From Bradyrhizobium sp. CB3481 (lineage in GTDB: Bacteria > Pseudomonadota > Alphaproteobacteria > Rhizobiales > Xanthobacteraceae): a stretch of DNA of 64,000 nt. The notes below the pieces were generated by a model. The model ran no database searches, was not told the DNA's origin, and saw only the letters and a program-made list of their open reading frames with translations. The stretch is from positions 2,500,501-2,564,500 of the forward strand of contig NZ_CP121647.1 of NCBI RefSeq assembly GCF_029714305.1, written 5' to 3'. This document shows, piece after piece, positions 8,709 through 20,627 of the stretch. Numbering within the stretch: the first letter of the stretch is position 1; every line of letters starts with the position of its first letter. The translations under genes and the position numbers were made by a program.

Positions 8709-10061
8709 ATGAAGAACGACCAGATCCTCAGCCAGATCACCGACTTCTGCCGCCATTCCGATATGGCGGAGACGACGTTTGGCCGCCGGGTGGTCAACGA
8801 CGGCAAGCTCGTGCACCGCCTGCGCGAGGGCAAGCGCATCACCGTCGATACGCTCGACCGCATCAATGCCTATATCGCGGCGTCCACCGGCGCGCTGCCG
8901 CCGCCGCGCGGCCTGGAAGTGCCGCCGGAAAAGCGCGATCCGCGGGGTAATTTCCGCTTTTTCGAGAACCGGCAGAAGTACCTGCTGTTCGTCCACACCT
9001 GCAGCGAAAAGCGGGTGATTGCGGAGCGGGTCGGGCTGGAACTGTCCAGCCTGCATCCGCGCCCGCCGGCGCTGCGGGTGTTCGATGCCGGCGTCGGCGA
9101 CGGCACGGTGCTGGCGCGGGTGATGCGCTCGATGCACGGCCGCTTTCCGCACATGCCGTTCTATATCGCCGGCAAGGAGCTCAGCCTGGAGGACGTCCGC
9201 CTGACGCTCGACAAGGTGCCGGACCGGCTGTTCGAGCATCCGGCGACCGTCGTCGTCCTGACCAACATGCATTATGCCGAGGCGCCTTGGCTGACGCCTG
9301 CCTCGCCGGCCGCGGCGGCCGGTATGATCTGGCATGAGGTCGCGCTACGGGGGGCCTCTTCAGGGGAATTCGAGACCCAGATCGCCGAATTGGGGCCGTT
9401 TTTGGAGCAGAACTGGCGGGCCAATATCAGCCCCAAATCGGGCATGCCGATCTATGAGCGCCCGGTTGCCCTGGTGGTGTACCGCGAGGACCACCGGTTC
9501 CTGCTTGATTCGATCATCCCCCGGGCAGGCCGGACGGAAGCCAATTTCGACCTCGTGATCGCTTCCCAGCCCTATCGGGCCAAATCCTCTGTGAATTTCC
9601 GCGCCAAGCGGATCATTGCGCCGCTGGCCCGCAGTCTGCGGGCAGGGGGCCGCTTGATCGGGATTCACTCCCACGGCCACGATCCGGGCCTCGAAATCAT
9701 CCAGGCGGTCTGGCCGGGAGAAAATCCTTTCGCCGTGAGCCGCCATGAGCTATTGCGCGCCGTGAAATACGAGCTCGGATCGGCCGGGCGCGACCTTAAC
9801 TTTAATGCCTACGCCGATAACCGTTCCATCTTCCGTTATGATATGGAAGCGCTGCCCAACGAGGTAACCGGCTCGATCGGAACCTCGACGGCTTTTGCAG
9901 CGTGGAATGCGGCAGTGTATGTCGCCCAGATCGAAGACGACCGGTTGACGGAAATGACAGAAAACAGCCGGGCCCTCGATGCCACGCGAGAGGTTCTGCG
10001 CAAGCATAATGGGCTTTGGTTTTACGACGAATCCTACGTCATTTCGCGGCGTCGCGACTGA
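8709..10061 (+). CDS. SAM-dependent methyltransferase-like protein with HTH-like N-terminus, upstream of metK
   Basis: A 450-residue protein. Residues 1-60 (FCRHSDMAETTFGRRVV then GKLVHRLREGKRITVDTLDRI) look like a small helix-turn-helix or phage-repressor-like domain. From about residue 120 a Rossmann methyltransferase begins, with the SAM motif FDAGVGDG at 125-132. A second half (VIASQPYRAKSSVNFRAKRI) follows the pattern of a class I enzyme. Start ATG 8709 was preferred over the longer frame from 8604, whose extra residues are low-quality and overlap a GTGGGCAG/CTGCCCAC inverted repeat at 8638-8683. It lies 57 bp before metK, pointing to a link with SAM supply. The substrate is unknown. Confidence 0.78.
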   Translation: MKNDQILSQITDFCRHSDMAETTFGRRVVNDGKLVHRLREGKRITVDTLDRINAYIAASTGALPPPRGLEVPPEKRDPRGNFRFFENRQKYLLFVHTCSEKRVIAERVGLELSSLHPRPPALRVFDAGVGDGTVLARVMRSMHGRFPHMPFYIAGKELSLEDVRLTLDKVPDRLFEHPATVVVLTNMHYAEAPWLTPASPAAAAGMIWHEVALRGASSGEFETQIAELGPFLEQNWRANISPKSGMPIYERPVALVVYREDHRFLLDSIIPRAGRTEANFDLVIASQPYRAKSSVNFRAKRIIAPLARSLRAGGRLIGIHSHGHDPGLEIIQAVWPGENPFAVSRHELLRAVKYELGSAGRDLNFNAYADNRSIFRYDMEALPNEVTGSIGTSTAFAAWNAAVYVAQIEDDRLTEMTENSRALDATREVLRKHNGLWFYDESYVISRRRD

Positions 10062-10118
10062 CATTCCGGGATAGATCACACACAGCCGCCGGCAGCCGGC
10101 GGGAACAAGGGGTTGTTG

Positions 10119-11315
<1,197 letters not shown>

Positions 11316-11321
11316 CTTTTG

Positions 11322-11419
11322 CGTCATTCCGGGGCGCTCGCGACAGCGAGCGAACCCGGAATCCTTATCCATCATTTCGAGATTCCGGGTTCGCCTCTTC
11401 GAGGCGCCCCGGAATGACG
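11322..11419. repeat. Palindromic intergenic repeat, GTCATTCCGGGGC family
   Basis: A 98-bp element with the ends GTCATTCCGGGGCGCTCG and GGCGCCCCGGAATGAC as inverted copies and GAACCCGGAATC facing GATTCCGGGTTC inside. It is the same family as 2008-2104. It fills nearly the whole metK-ahcY gap, so the mRNA linking the two genes would carry this hairpin. Confidence 0.85.
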
Positions 11420-11441
11420 AGCTAGAAAGCAGGAAGCTCTC

Positions 11442-12869
11442 ATGAACGCCCCGACCAAGCCCGGCTTCACCGACTACATCGTCAAGGACATTTCGCTCGC
11501 CGATTTCGGCCGCAAGGAGATCTCGCTGGCCGAGACCGAAATGCCCGGCCTGATGGCGACGCGCGAGGAATACGGCCCCAAACAACCCTTGAAGGGCGCG
11601 CGCATCGCCGGCTCCCTGCACATGACGATCCAGACCGCGGTCCTGATCGAGACGCTGGCCGCGCTCGGCGCCGACATCCGCTGGGTCTCGTGCAACATCT
11701 ATTCGACGCAGGACCACGCCGCCGCCGCGATCGCGGCTGCCGGCATTCCGGTGTTCGCCGTAAAGGGCGAAACGCTCGCCGAATATTGGGACTACACCGC
11801 AAAGCTGTTCGACTGGCACGGCGGCGGCACGCCCAACATGATCCTCGACGATGGCGGCGACGCCACCATGCTGGTGCATGCCGGCTACCGCGCTGAGCAG
11901 GGCGACACCGCCTTCCTCGACAAGCCGACGTCGGAGGAAGAGGAAATCTTCTATGCGTTGGTCAAGCGCCTGTTGAAGGAGAAGCCGAAGGGCTACTTCG
12001 CGGAGATCGCCAAGAACATCAAGGGCGTCTCGGAGGAGACCACCACGGGCGTGCATCGCCTCTACGAGATGGCGAACAAGGGCACGCTGCTGTTCCCGGC
12101 GATCAACGTCAACGACAGCGTCACCAAGTCGAAATTCGACAACCTCTATGGCTGCCGCGAGTCGCTGGTCGACGGCATCCGCCGCGGCACCGACGTCATG
12201 ATGTCCGGCAAGATCGCGATGGTCGCCGGCTTCGGTGACGTCGGCAAGGGCTCGGCCGCCTCGCTGCGCCAGGCCGGGTGCCGCGTCATGGTCTCCGAAG
12301 TCGATCCGATCTGCGCGCTGCAGGCGGCGATGGAAGGCTATGAGGTCGTGACCATGGAAGACGCCGCGCCGCGCGCCGACATCTTCGTCACCGCGACCGG
12401 CAACAAGGACATCATCACCATCGACCACATGCGTGCGATGAAGGATCGCGCCATCGTCTGCAACATCGGCCACTTCGACAATGAGATCCAGATCGCGGGC
12501 CTACGTAACCTGAAGTGGACCAACATCAAGCCGCAGGTCGACGAGATCGAATTCCCCGACAAGCACCGTATCATCTTGCTCTCGGAAGGCCGCTTGGTGA
12601 ATCTCGGCAACGCCATGGGCCATCCGTCCTTCGTGATGTCGGCCTCGTTCACCAACCAGACGCTGGCGCAGATCGAATTGTTCGCCAACAACAAGAACGG
12701 CAAATACGAGAAGAAGGTCTACGTGCTGCCGAAGACGCTGGACGAGAAGGTCGCGCGCCTGCATCTCGCCAAGATCGGCGTCAAGCTGACCGAACTTCGC
12801 AAGGACCAGGCCGATTATATCGGCGTCAAGCAGGAAGGTCCGTACAAGTCGGATCACTACCGCTACTGA
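11442..12869 (+). CDS. ahcY: Adenosylhomocysteinase (S-adenosyl-L-homocysteine hydrolase)
   Basis: A 475-residue cytosolic enzyme that splits SAH into adenosine and homocysteine, relieving product inhibition of methyltransferases. The NAD site is [12 protein letters not shown], the substrate loop is [13 protein letters not shown] with QDHAAAAIA after it, and the C-terminus is the universal KSDHYRY. The length matches the bacterial form with its 40-residue insert. ATG 11442 has AGGAAG just upstream. With metK and the upstream methyltransferase it forms a SAM-cycle group; a strong terminator follows at 12925. Confidence 0.97.
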   Translation: MNAPTKPGFTDYIVKDISLADFGRKEISLAETEMPGLMATREEYGPKQPLKGARIAGSLHMTIQTAVLIETLAALGADIRWVSCNIYSTQDHAAAAIAAAGIPVFAVKGETLAEYWDYTAKLFDWHGGGTPNMILDDGGDATMLVHAGYRAEQGDTAFLDKPTSEEEEIFYALVKRLLKEKPKGYFAEIAKNIKGVSEETTTGVHRLYEMANKGTLLFPAINVNDSVTKSKFDNLYGCRESLVDGIRRGTDVMMSGKIAMVAGFGDVGKGSAASLRQAGCRVMVSEVDPICALQAAMEGYEVVTMEDAAPRADIFVTATGNKDIITIDHMRAMKDRAIVCNIGHFDNEIQIAGLRNLKWTNIKPQVDEIEFPDKHRIILLSEGRLVNLGNAMGHPSFVMSASFTNQTLAQIELFANNKNGKYEKKVYVLPKTLDEKVARLHLAKIGVKLTELRKDQADYIGVKQEGPYKSDHYRY

Positions 12870-12924
12870 TTGCGCGCCGTCTGCGGTGCAGACGATGCCC
12901 TGAAGCAGACAACAGAGCCTCAAG

Positions 12925-12951
12925 AAGCCCCGGAGCGATCCGGGGCTTTTT
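12925..12951 (+). terminator. Rho-independent terminator after ahcY
   Basis: A perfect 10-bp stem, AAGCCCCGGA and TCCGGGGCTT, with loop GCGA, then a short T run (TTT with the two stem Ts). It lies 55 bp after the ahcY stop and ends the metK-ahcY unit. Confidence 0.9.
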
Positions 12952-13095
12952 GCTGGCCGGCGGAATAACCCGCGCTTTCGCGACGGAGGCGCCGCTTTCC
13001 GCTATTTCAATACAGGATGTATCGCGACAGCAAGCTCACAATGCGAGTTGCAATTTCTGCCTGCTGCCCATTACATCTGAAGCAGGGAGAGCGCC

Positions 13096-14562
<1,467 letters not shown>

Positions 14563-14716
14563 CGGCTCGCGACACCGCGTCCGCGCGCTTCATGCGTCAT
14601 TTCGCGTATACGTAAGCCTCTTCGAATCGTCCAAGGTGCCCTCAGGGTTAACGCCGGATTAACCGGCGTGCCGCTACGCTGCACGACTTGCGGCCCCTGA
14701 CAGCACGAGGAAGCCC

Positions 14717-14869
14717 ATGGACGCCCAGCGCATTGCCATCGACGCCATCGTGGCGCTGACCGATTGCGACCGGGAGGCGGCGGCCGCCTTCGTCCGCAAA
14801 TGCTATCTCGCCGGCGTCCGCGATCCCAAGCGCCTCACGTTCAAGGGCCTGCAGGCGCTGCGGGGGTGA
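14717..14869 (+). CDS. Small hypothetical protein, 50 residues
   Basis: ATG 14717 to TGA 14867-14869 encodes MDAQRIAIDAIVALTDCDRE then a segment ending AGVRDPKRLTFKGLQALRG. CGAGGA lies 7 bases before the ATG. Codon use is GC3-rich like neighbouring genes, and the peptide is an amphipathic, likely helical protein with two Cys (DCDRE and RKCYLAG) rather than a random frame. The gene stands alone between the monooxygenase and a palindromic repeat. No family was recognised. Confidence 0.55.
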   Translation: MDAQRIAIDAIVALTDCDREAAAAFVRKCYLAGVRDPKRLTFKGLQALRG

Positions 14870-14886
14870 GGCTTTCCAGCGCTTTC

Positions 14887-15007
14887 CGTCATTGCGAGCG
14901 AAGCGAAGCGAAGCAATCCATCTTTCCGTGTAAGAGGTGACAATGGATTGCTTCGCGGGGCCTGTCATCGGGCGCGCGTTCGCGCGACCCGTTGGCTCGC
15001 AATGACG
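14887..15007. repeat. Palindromic intergenic repeat, CGTCATTGCGAG family (long copy)
   Basis: A 121-bp element whose ends CGTCATTGCGAGCGAAG and GGCTCGCAATGACGG are inverted copies; an inner pair GAAGCAATCCAT / ATGGATTGCTTC is shared with the copy at 6653-6737. This copy carries an extra GC-rich arm (GGGCGCGCGTTCGCGCGACCC) not present in the shorter copy. Confidence 0.85.
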
Positions 15008-15030
15008 GCGATAGCGACCCAAAATCGACT

Positions 15031-15130
15031 GTCATCCCCGCGACGGCGGGGATCCAGTACGCCGCGGCTTATCCGTTGAATCATTGACGTCTCTGGAATA
15101 CTGGGTCGTCCGGTCAAGCCGGACGATGAC
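15031..15130. repeat. Palindromic intergenic repeat, CTGTCATCCCCGC family
   Basis: A 100-bp element beginning GTCATCCCCGCGACGGCGGG and ending CCGGACGATGAC. The core GATCCAGTA...ATACTGGGTC is an inverted pair. It directly follows the repeat at 14887, so two different repeat families sit side by side here. Confidence 0.75.
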
Positions 15131-15746
15131 AGGTGAATGTGAGGCGGCATTCTCGCGACATGGATTGCACGAGGTTTGCTGAAACTTCCCGCCCTCATCG
15201 AATTCTGAGAGCGCAGGGAAGACCGGGTGCGCGTCGTACCCGCGATCTCGTGTGCGGTTGCGCATAACAAAAGATGCACACGAGCATACAGGTTCGGCAG
15301 GAGCATCCCGGCCTTCCCTGCGCAATGGCTTTACGGCTTACTTCGTGCTCTTCCCGGAGAACGGCTCTTTGCCTCCGTCACCCGCAAGATGCTTTCGCGC
15401 CTTGTGAGTAACGCCAGTGCCGCGGCGCCAGAACCACACGACTTCACCGTATGCCTCAGCCATACTCGTCCGTCATGACCTCGGCGTCCATCGCATCTCA
15501 CCGCGCGTCGGTGACGATGGCCAACACCCCTCATCCCGCGGTGACATAGACGGAGTTATTCCCGCTGATTTGGGTCGGAACGGAAGCGGACTATTTGACC
15601 TGACTTCCGAAGATCAGAAGTGATTTGCCCGTCGTGCCATTTGGCCGCGGCTGCTGCGTGAAATGTCTCGCAAAAAGCAAATCACTCCGCGGACGCCGTG
15701 CCAACCATCTGGCCGCGTGCTCGGTGATCGATCTGTGCTACAGCAG
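15131..15746. other. Non-coding stretch, apparently decayed dispersed-repeat DNA
   Basis: No frame here has gene-like codon use, a ribosome site and a recognisable product. The short frames (for example 15227-15478 on the plus strand) resemble the spurious peptides that come from a dispersed Bradyrhizobium sequence. The segment around 15600-15720, with TGATTTGCCCGTCGTGCCA and an imperfect repeat AAATCACTCC...GCCGTGCCAACCATC, looks like two degenerate copies of one unit. No transposase remnant or tRNA was seen. Confidence 0.45.
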
Positions 15747-16148
15747 CTACGACAGCTTCGACATATTCTGTAGCAGCTGCAGAGCCTCATCGGCTCTGTG
15801 CTCCGGCACGAACAAATGGTCGTGATGAAAGGCCGATACCGCATTCACGCCGATGCCGGCCTCCGCCAGGCGAGCGGTGACTGTTGCCAGAAAGCCGACC
15901 GCCCCAAGTGAGGAATGAACGGTCAGCGTGATCAGCCGCGATGCAAACTGATAGGGGAGCGCGGCGCTCTCGGCTTCCTCACGCTGCACCACGAAGCTTA
16001 TTCCTTCGCGTTCGCGGAAGATGTGCACCGGGCTGAGGGGTGGGGGAATCCTTTCGTCGCTCGAAACGCTGCAGAACACGAAGACGTCTTCGTGCATCTC
16101 GGGCTTCATATTCTGCAGCAATTTTGCGAGATCGCGTTCGCCCGACAT
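15747..16148 (-). CDS. ACT-domain protein (DUF2241-like)
   Basis: A 133-residue protein, made of two ACT-like halves: MSGERDLAKLLQNMKPEM...VFCSV at the N-terminus and LITLTVHSSLGAVGFLATVTARLAEAGI at the C-terminus, ending with VPEHRADEALQLLQ. This matches small stand-alone ACT proteins thought to bind amino acids. The start at 16148 was chosen because the family begins with this helix; the frame extends nine codons further to 16175, but those residues do not fit the family. No enzymatic partner is next to it, so its ligand and target are unknown. Confidence 0.75.
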   Translation of the reverse strand: MSGERDLAKLLQNMKPEMHEDVFVFCSVSSDERIPPPLSPVHIFREREGISFVVQREEAESAALPYQFASRLITLTVHSSLGAVGFLATVTARLAEAGIGVNAVSAFHHDHLFVPEHRADEALQLLQNMSKLS

Positions 16149-16233
16149 GATCTGTATCTTTCGGGGCCCGCGCACGAAATCGGCGGGTTACGCTTTCGCT
16201 AACCCGCCGACCATTTCGAGCCCGCCGACTGAG

Positions 16234-16551
16234 CTAATGGCCGACGACGACTTCGCTGATCTGGATCACCGGGGACTGGTCGGTATAGTTCGGGATGTCG
16301 GCCATGATCTCCTTGGCGTGCGGTCCGAAGCCGGTCTGGAACGCCTCGATCGAGTCGCAGAAGATGTGGCACATGCCGACATAGGTGGCAGGAGCGCCGG
16401 GGGCCCCGCCGGCGAGGCCCTTATCGATGGTGTAGTATTTGCAGGCGTCGCCCATGCGCGCCTTCACCAGCGGCATATGCTTGTCGCGATAATAGTCGTG
16501 ATCGAAGCGTCCGCCCGGTGTGTTGGGATACATTACGCTGACCTTGATCAT
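16234..16551 (-). CDS. EthD-domain protein
   Basis: A 105-residue protein of the dimeric alpha/beta-barrel EthD family: MIKVSVMYPNTPGGRFDHDY, then YRDKHMPLVKARMG, and the C-terminal strand SPVIQISEVVVG. Members act in ether or polyketide degradation, or bind small hydrophobic compounds; many are of unknown role. Start 16551 has GGAGG eight bases upstream, which excludes the 26-codon longer frame. It is separated from the ACT gene by 85 bp and is read in the same direction. Confidence 0.82.
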   Translation of the reverse strand: MIKVSVMYPNTPGGRFDHDYYRDKHMPLVKARMGDACKYYTIDKGLAGGAPGAPATYVGMCHIFCDSIEAFQTGFGPHAKEIMADIPNYTDQSPVIQISEVVVGH

Positions 16552-16684
16552 GGACGTTCCTCCGATCTGATGTTCGCCGTTATTCTCCGGCAATAACCAA
16601 AATCTGCGGCAGTTTTGCGGATCTTGCAACCGGCATATGGTGGACGCGCCGCGATCGATTGCGGTGCATGAGCCCGGATGCAGT

Positions 16685-16774
16685 GCCGTAGGATGGGTAG
16701 AGCGAAGCGAAACCCATCAATTCCGGAGCACGCGGCGGATGATGGGTTTCGCTGCGCTCTACCCATCCTACGGC
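16685..16774. repeat. Palindromic repeat, GTAGGATGGGTAGAGCGAAGCG family
   Basis: A 90-bp perfect-ended dyad: GCCGTAGGATGGGTAGAGCG at the left and CGCTCTACCCATCCTACGGC at the right, with GAAACCCATCA / TGATGGGTTTC inside. This widespread proteobacterial intergenic repeat occurs once in the window, between the EthD gene and the FAH-family terminator. Confidence 0.88.
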
Positions 16775-16778
16775 GTAA

Positions 16779-16807
16779 CAAAAAGCCCCGGATCATTTCC
16801 GGGGCTT
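16779..16807 (-). terminator. Rho-independent terminator of the FAH-family gene
   Basis: On the minus strand, stem AAGCCCCGGA pairs with TCCGGGGCTT around a 5-base loop, followed by a T run (AAAAA on the plus strand at 16780-16784). It lies about 28 bp after the stop of the gene at 16835-17536. Confidence 0.85.
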
Positions 16808-16834
16808 CTCGCGTGATGCGCGTTGCGCCGATCG

Positions 16835-17536
16835 CTATTCCGCCGCGCCGATATTCACCTTCAGCGTGCCGACGCCGTCGACGCCGCATTCGAGCTTGTC
16901 GCCGGGTTGGAGCTGGGACACGCCCGCGGGCGTGCCCGTCATGATGATGTCGCCGGCGGCGAGTTTTACCTGCTGCGAGAGCTGCCAGATGATTTCAGGC
17001 ACGTTCCAGATCAGTTCGGTGAGGTCGCCCTTTTGCGCTTCCTTGCCGTTCACGGTCAGCCAGATCTTGCCCTTGGTGGGGTGGCCGATCTTGGACGCCG
17101 GCTGGATCGCCGAGCAGGGCGCGGAGTAGTCGAACGACTTGCCGATTTCCCACGGACGCTCCTTCTTGCGCGAGGCGATCTGCAGGTCGCGGCGGGTGAG
17201 GTCGATGCCGACGGCGTAGCCGTAGACATGGTCGAGCGCCTTCTCGGTCGGAATGTTGAGGCCGCCGCTCTTCATTGCGACGATCAGCTCGACCTCGTGA
17301 TGCAGGTCCTTGGTCAGCGGCGGATAGGGGATCGTGGCGCCATCGGGCACCAGCATGTCGGCATGCTTGGCGAAGAAGAACGGCGGGGCGCGCTCGTCAT
17401 TGCCCATCTCGCGGATGTGCTCGAGATAGTTGCGCCCGACACACCAGATCCGGCGGACCGGATAGACGCCGGTTTCGCCGACGACGGGAAGCGAGGCTTG
17501 CGGAGGAGCTGGTATGACGTAGGAAGCTGCGTTCAT
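16835..17536 (-). CDS. Fumarylacetoacetate hydrolase-family protein, fumarylpyruvate hydrolase-like
   Basis: A 233-residue enzyme of the FAH superfamily. VGRNYLEHIREMG near residue 33 and FFFAKHADMLVPDG after it match the NagK/fumarylpyruvate hydrolase branch of gentisate degradation; HHEVELIVAM holds the metal-binding Glu residues, and GDIIMTGTPAGVSQLQPGD is the C-terminal signature. The expected reaction is C-C cleavage of a beta-diketo acid with a divalent metal. No gentisate dioxygenase or maleylpyruvate isomerase is nearby, so the exact substrate stays open. Own terminator downstream at 16779. Confidence 0.85.
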   Translation of the reverse strand: MNAASYVIPAPPQASLPVVGETGVYPVRRIWCVGRNYLEHIREMGNDERAPPFFFAKHADMLVPDGATIPYPPLTKDLHHEVELIVAMKSGGLNIPTEKALDHVYGYAVGIDLTRRDLQIASRKKERPWEIGKSFDYSAPCSAIQPASKIGHPTKGKIWLTVNGKEAQKGDLTELIWNVPEIIWQLSQQVKLAAGDIIMTGTPAGVSQLQPGDKLECGVDGVGTLKVNIGAAE

Positions 17537-17583
17537 GAAAATCGTCTCAGGTGGTTACAACGGGAAAGCCGGCGGTTTGCCTT

Positions 17584-19392
17584 TTACGCGGTTGCGCTGA
17601 CCGGCGCCAGACTGGGGTGACCTGCATCGCGCTGCTGCAGACGGAAGAACGAGGCGTAGCGGCCGCCGCGGCGCAGCAAATCGTCGTGCTGGCCGCGCTC
17701 GACGATCTCGCCGCCTTCGACCACCAGGATCGCGTCGGCGTGCATGATGGTGTGCAGGCGGTGGGCGATCACGATGGTGGTGCGGTTCTGGCAGAGATGG
17801 TCGATCGCCTCCTGCACCGCCTTTTCCGATTCCGAATCCAGCGCCGCGGTCGCTTCATCGAGCAGGATGATCGGCGCGTTGCGGATCAGCGCCCGCGCCA
17901 CCGCGATGCGCTGGCGCTGGCCGCCGGAAAGCTGCGTGCCATGCTCGCCGACGGGGGTGTCGTAGCCGAGCGGAAAGCCCATAATGAAATCATGCGCGCA
18001 GGCCGCTTTCGCGGCTGCGACGATCTCATCCTGGGTGGCGTCCTCCTTGCCGAAGGCGATGTTGGCGCCGATCGTGTCGCGGAACAGGTAGACGTCCTGC
18101 CCGACATAGCCGCTCTGCCGGCGCAGCGACCGCCGCGACACGCTCGATATGTTTTGGCCGTCGATCTGGATGTCGCCCTGGCCCACTTCGTAGAGCCGCA
18201 GCAGGAGCGCGAGCACGGTGGATTTTCCGCCGCCGGATGGGCCGACCAGCGCCGTGGTCTTGCCGGGCTCGGCGACAAAATTCATGCGATTGAGCACCGG
18301 CTCACTCGGCCGGTAGCCGAAGGTGACGTCGCGGAACTCGACCCGGGCGTCAGTGAGCTTCAAGGGCGGCTTGCTGCTGTCGTCGGGCTCGCTCGGCGGG
18401 CTGTCGACGATTTCGAGCAGCTTGCGCGCGCCGATCAGGTTGCTGTTGAGCTCGATGTTCAGCCGGGCCAGCCGCTTGGCAGGCTCATAGGCCAGCAGGA
18501 ACGCGGTCAGGAACGAAAAGAACTGGCCGGGCGGAGCGCCCATCGCGACCACGCGGTAGCCGCCATACATCAGGCCGCCGGCGATCGCAAAGCCGCCGAG
18601 GGTTTCCATCAAGGGGCTTGAGCGGTTGGAAACCCGCGCCATCTTGTTGGCGTTGCGCTCGACCGCAGCGATGCTGGCGTCGATCCGCTCGCGCATCGCC
18701 TGTTCGAGCGTAAAGGCTTTCACGGTACGGATGCCCTGCAGCGATTCCTGCATCGTCTCCATGATATCGGCGGTGCCGGAGAACTGGTTGTGCGCAAGGC
18801 CCTTGATGCGCTTCACGAGCTTGCGCAGCACGATCATCGCGGGCGGCGCCACCGCAAAGCCGAGCAGCGCCATCAGGGGATCGGTCATCACCATGACGAT
18901 GACCAGCGCGATCAGCGACAGCAAATCGCGGCCAATGGCATTGATCAGGAGATTGAGCACCTGCGTCACCGCGGTCGCGCCTGCGGTCAGCCGCGCCAGG
19001 AATTCCGAGGAATGCCGCTCGGAGAAGAACGCGATATTTTCGCTCATCAGCTTGGCGAACAGTGCCCGCTGGTTGTTGGCGAGGATCGCATTGCCGATCT
19101 GCGAAAGGATCACGGTATGCCCGTAGGTCGCCGCGCCCTTGATCGTGAAGATGACGATGGTGACCAGCGACAGCAGCGCGATCCCGCGCACATCCTTGTC
19201 GACATAGGCCTTGTTGATGACCTCGCCGAGCAGGTAGGCGGAACCGGCGGTGGTCGCCGCCGCAATGCCCATCAGCGAAAAGGCGAGCAGATAGCGCCGC
19301 CAATAGGCGAGCCCCTGTTCGGCGAATAGGCGCCGAATCAGGATCGCCGCGCCATAGGGGTCGTCCGTGATTTTCTTTGGAAGTTCGGTCAT
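17584..19392 (-). CDS. ABC transporter, fused membrane and ATPase domains (MsbA-like exporter)
   Basis: A 602-residue half-transporter: six membrane helices in the first 330 residues, then the ATPase with Walker A GPSGGGKST (about 384-392), signature LSGGQRQRIAVARAL and Walker B IILLDEATAALD, H-loop VIAHRLHTI. Length and order match MsbA and related lipid, glycan or drug exporters. It lies 104 bp downstream of galE on the same strand and beside an LPS core mannosyltransferase, which favours a role in lipid A-core or glycan export. A multidrug exporter cannot be ruled out from sequence alone. Confidence 0.88.
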   Translation of the reverse strand: MTELPKKITDDPYGAAILIRRLFAEQGLAYWRRYLLAFSLMGIAAATTAGSAYLLGEVINKAYVDKDVRGIALLSLVTIVIFTIKGAATYGHTVILSQIGNAILANNQRALFAKLMSENIAFFSERHSSEFLARLTAGATAVTQVLNLLINAIGRDLLSLIALVIVMVMTDPLMALLGFAVAPPAMIVLRKLVKRIKGLAHNQFSGTADIMETMQESLQGIRTVKAFTLEQAMRERIDASIAAVERNANKMARVSNRSSPLMETLGGFAIAGGLMYGGYRVVAMGAPPGQFFSFLTAFLLAYEPAKRLARLNIELNSNLIGARKLLEIVDSPPSEPDDSSKPPLKLTDARVEFRDVTFGYRPSEPVLNRMNFVAEPGKTTALVGPSGGGKSTVLALLLRLYEVGQGDIQIDGQNISSVSRRSLRRQSGYVGQDVYLFRDTIGANIAFGKEDATQDEIVAAAKAACAHDFIMGFPLGYDTPVGEHGTQLSGGQRQRIAVARALIRNAPIILLDEATAALDSESEKAVQEAIDHLCQNRTTIVIAHRLHTIMHADAILVVEGGEIVERGQHDDLLRRGGRYASFFRLQQRDAGHPSLAPVSATA

Positions 19393-19496
19393 CCGCGTTC
19401 CATTGACGGCGCCTGGATAGCCCGGCGCGTCAGGGCTCGTGCGATGCCTCCTTGCCTGCTAAAGCGGGGTTTTTCAAGCCAAATAAGCGCCTGATT

Positions 19497-20510
19497 TCAG
19501 GCCGATTCCGCCTGCTGCGGATGGCCGCCGCGCTCTGAGAACAGCCGCTTCTCCCAGGTCAGCGCGTGGCCGGCAATGGTCTCCAGGTTGTCGTAGTGCG
19601 GCGTCCAGTCCAGCACCGAGCGGATGCGGCTGGTATCGGCGACCATGGTCATGATGTCGCCGGGGCGGCGCGGCGCATAGGAAACCGCGAAATTGCGCAT
19701 GGAGACGCGGCGCACCGCCTCGATGGTCTCTTTAACCGAATAGCCGCGGCCGTAGCCGCAGTTCAGCGTGATCGAGCCGCCGCCGTCACGGAGGTATGTC
19801 AGAGCGGCGCGATGGGCGTCGGCGAGATCGCTGACATGGATGAAGTCGCGGATACAGCTTCCGTCCGGCGTCGGATAGTCCGTGCCGTAGACGTCGACCT
19901 TGGCGCGCTGGCCGGTGGCGGCCTCGACCGCGATCTTGAGCAGATGCGTCGCGCCGACGGTCGAGAGGCCGCAGCGGCCTTCCGGGTCGGCGCCGGCGAC
20001 GTTGAAATAGCGCAACACGACATACTTCATGTCATGCGCGCTGGCTGTGTCATGCAGCATGATCTCGGTCATCAGCTTGGAGGAGCCGTATGGCGACATC
20101 GGCCGCGTCGGCGCATATTCCGGCACCGGCACCTGGTCGGGATTGCCGTAGACGGCCGCCGTCGACGAGAAGATGAAGCTGTTGATGCCGGCCTTCACTG
20201 CCGCATTCAGCAGGCTGCGGGTGGTCATGGTGTTGTTGCGGTAATAGCCCAGCGGATCGCGCATCGAATCCGGTACCACCACGGAGCCCGCGAAATGAAT
20301 GATGCTCTCGACGCGGTGCTGCGCGATCACGTTCTCGACGAGGTTTTCGTCACCGGCATCGCCGATGAACAACGGAACGGTGCGGGGCAACAGCGAGGAA
20401 AATCCGGTCGACAGATTGTCGATCACGACGACGCTTTCGCCGGCGTCCACCAGCGCATGAACCGTATGACTTCCAATATAACCGGCGCCACCTGTGACGA
20501 GCACGGTCAT
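19497..20510 (-). CDS. galE: UDP-glucose 4-epimerase
   Basis: A 337-residue extended SDR enzyme. NAD motif TGGAGYIGSHT at the N-terminus, catalytic Y141-x3-K145 in YGSSKLMTE, and the GalE-type substrate loop YFNVAGADPEGRCG followed by THLLKIAVEA. It interconverts UDP-glucose and UDP-galactose for LPS and exopolysaccharide. It is divergent from the LpcC-like glycosyltransferase with a 117-bp promoter region between. A UDP-GlcNAc epimerase is possible, since the fold is shared, but the loop fits GalE. Confidence 0.92.
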   Translation of the reverse strand: MTVLVTGGAGYIGSHTVHALVDAGESVVVIDNLSTGFSSLLPRTVPLFIGDAGDENLVENVIAQHRVESIIHFAGSVVVPDSMRDPLGYYRNNTMTTRSLLNAAVKAGINSFIFSSTAAVYGNPDQVPVPEYAPTRPMSPYGSSKLMTEIMLHDTASAHDMKYVVLRYFNVAGADPEGRCGLSTVGATHLLKIAVEAATGQRAKVDVYGTDYPTPDGSCIRDFIHVSDLADAHRAALTYLRDGGGSITLNCGYGRGYSVKETIEAVRRVSMRNFAVSYAPRRPGDIMTMVADTSRIRSVLDWTPHYDNLETIAGHALTWEKRLFSERGGHPQQAESA

Positions 20511-20627
20511 GGCACACCTCTCCCGTTCTTATTTGGGGACGATGCTAGGGGGCTCGCGGTGAAGAGGGGGTTTCGGCGCCGGTGAACTGGCCACTATGCT
20601 TAATGTTGCGTATAGGAACTGGCCGAA

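Noticed and set aside
10062..10118. Possible SAM-sensing riboswitch before metK
   Set aside because: Only 57 bases and one small GC hairpin; no SAM-II, SAM-V or SAM/SAH consensus could be recognised by eye.
15227..15478. 83-codon plus-strand frame as a gene
   Set aside because: No ribosome site, poor codon use, and resemblance to spurious peptides from dispersed repeat DNA.
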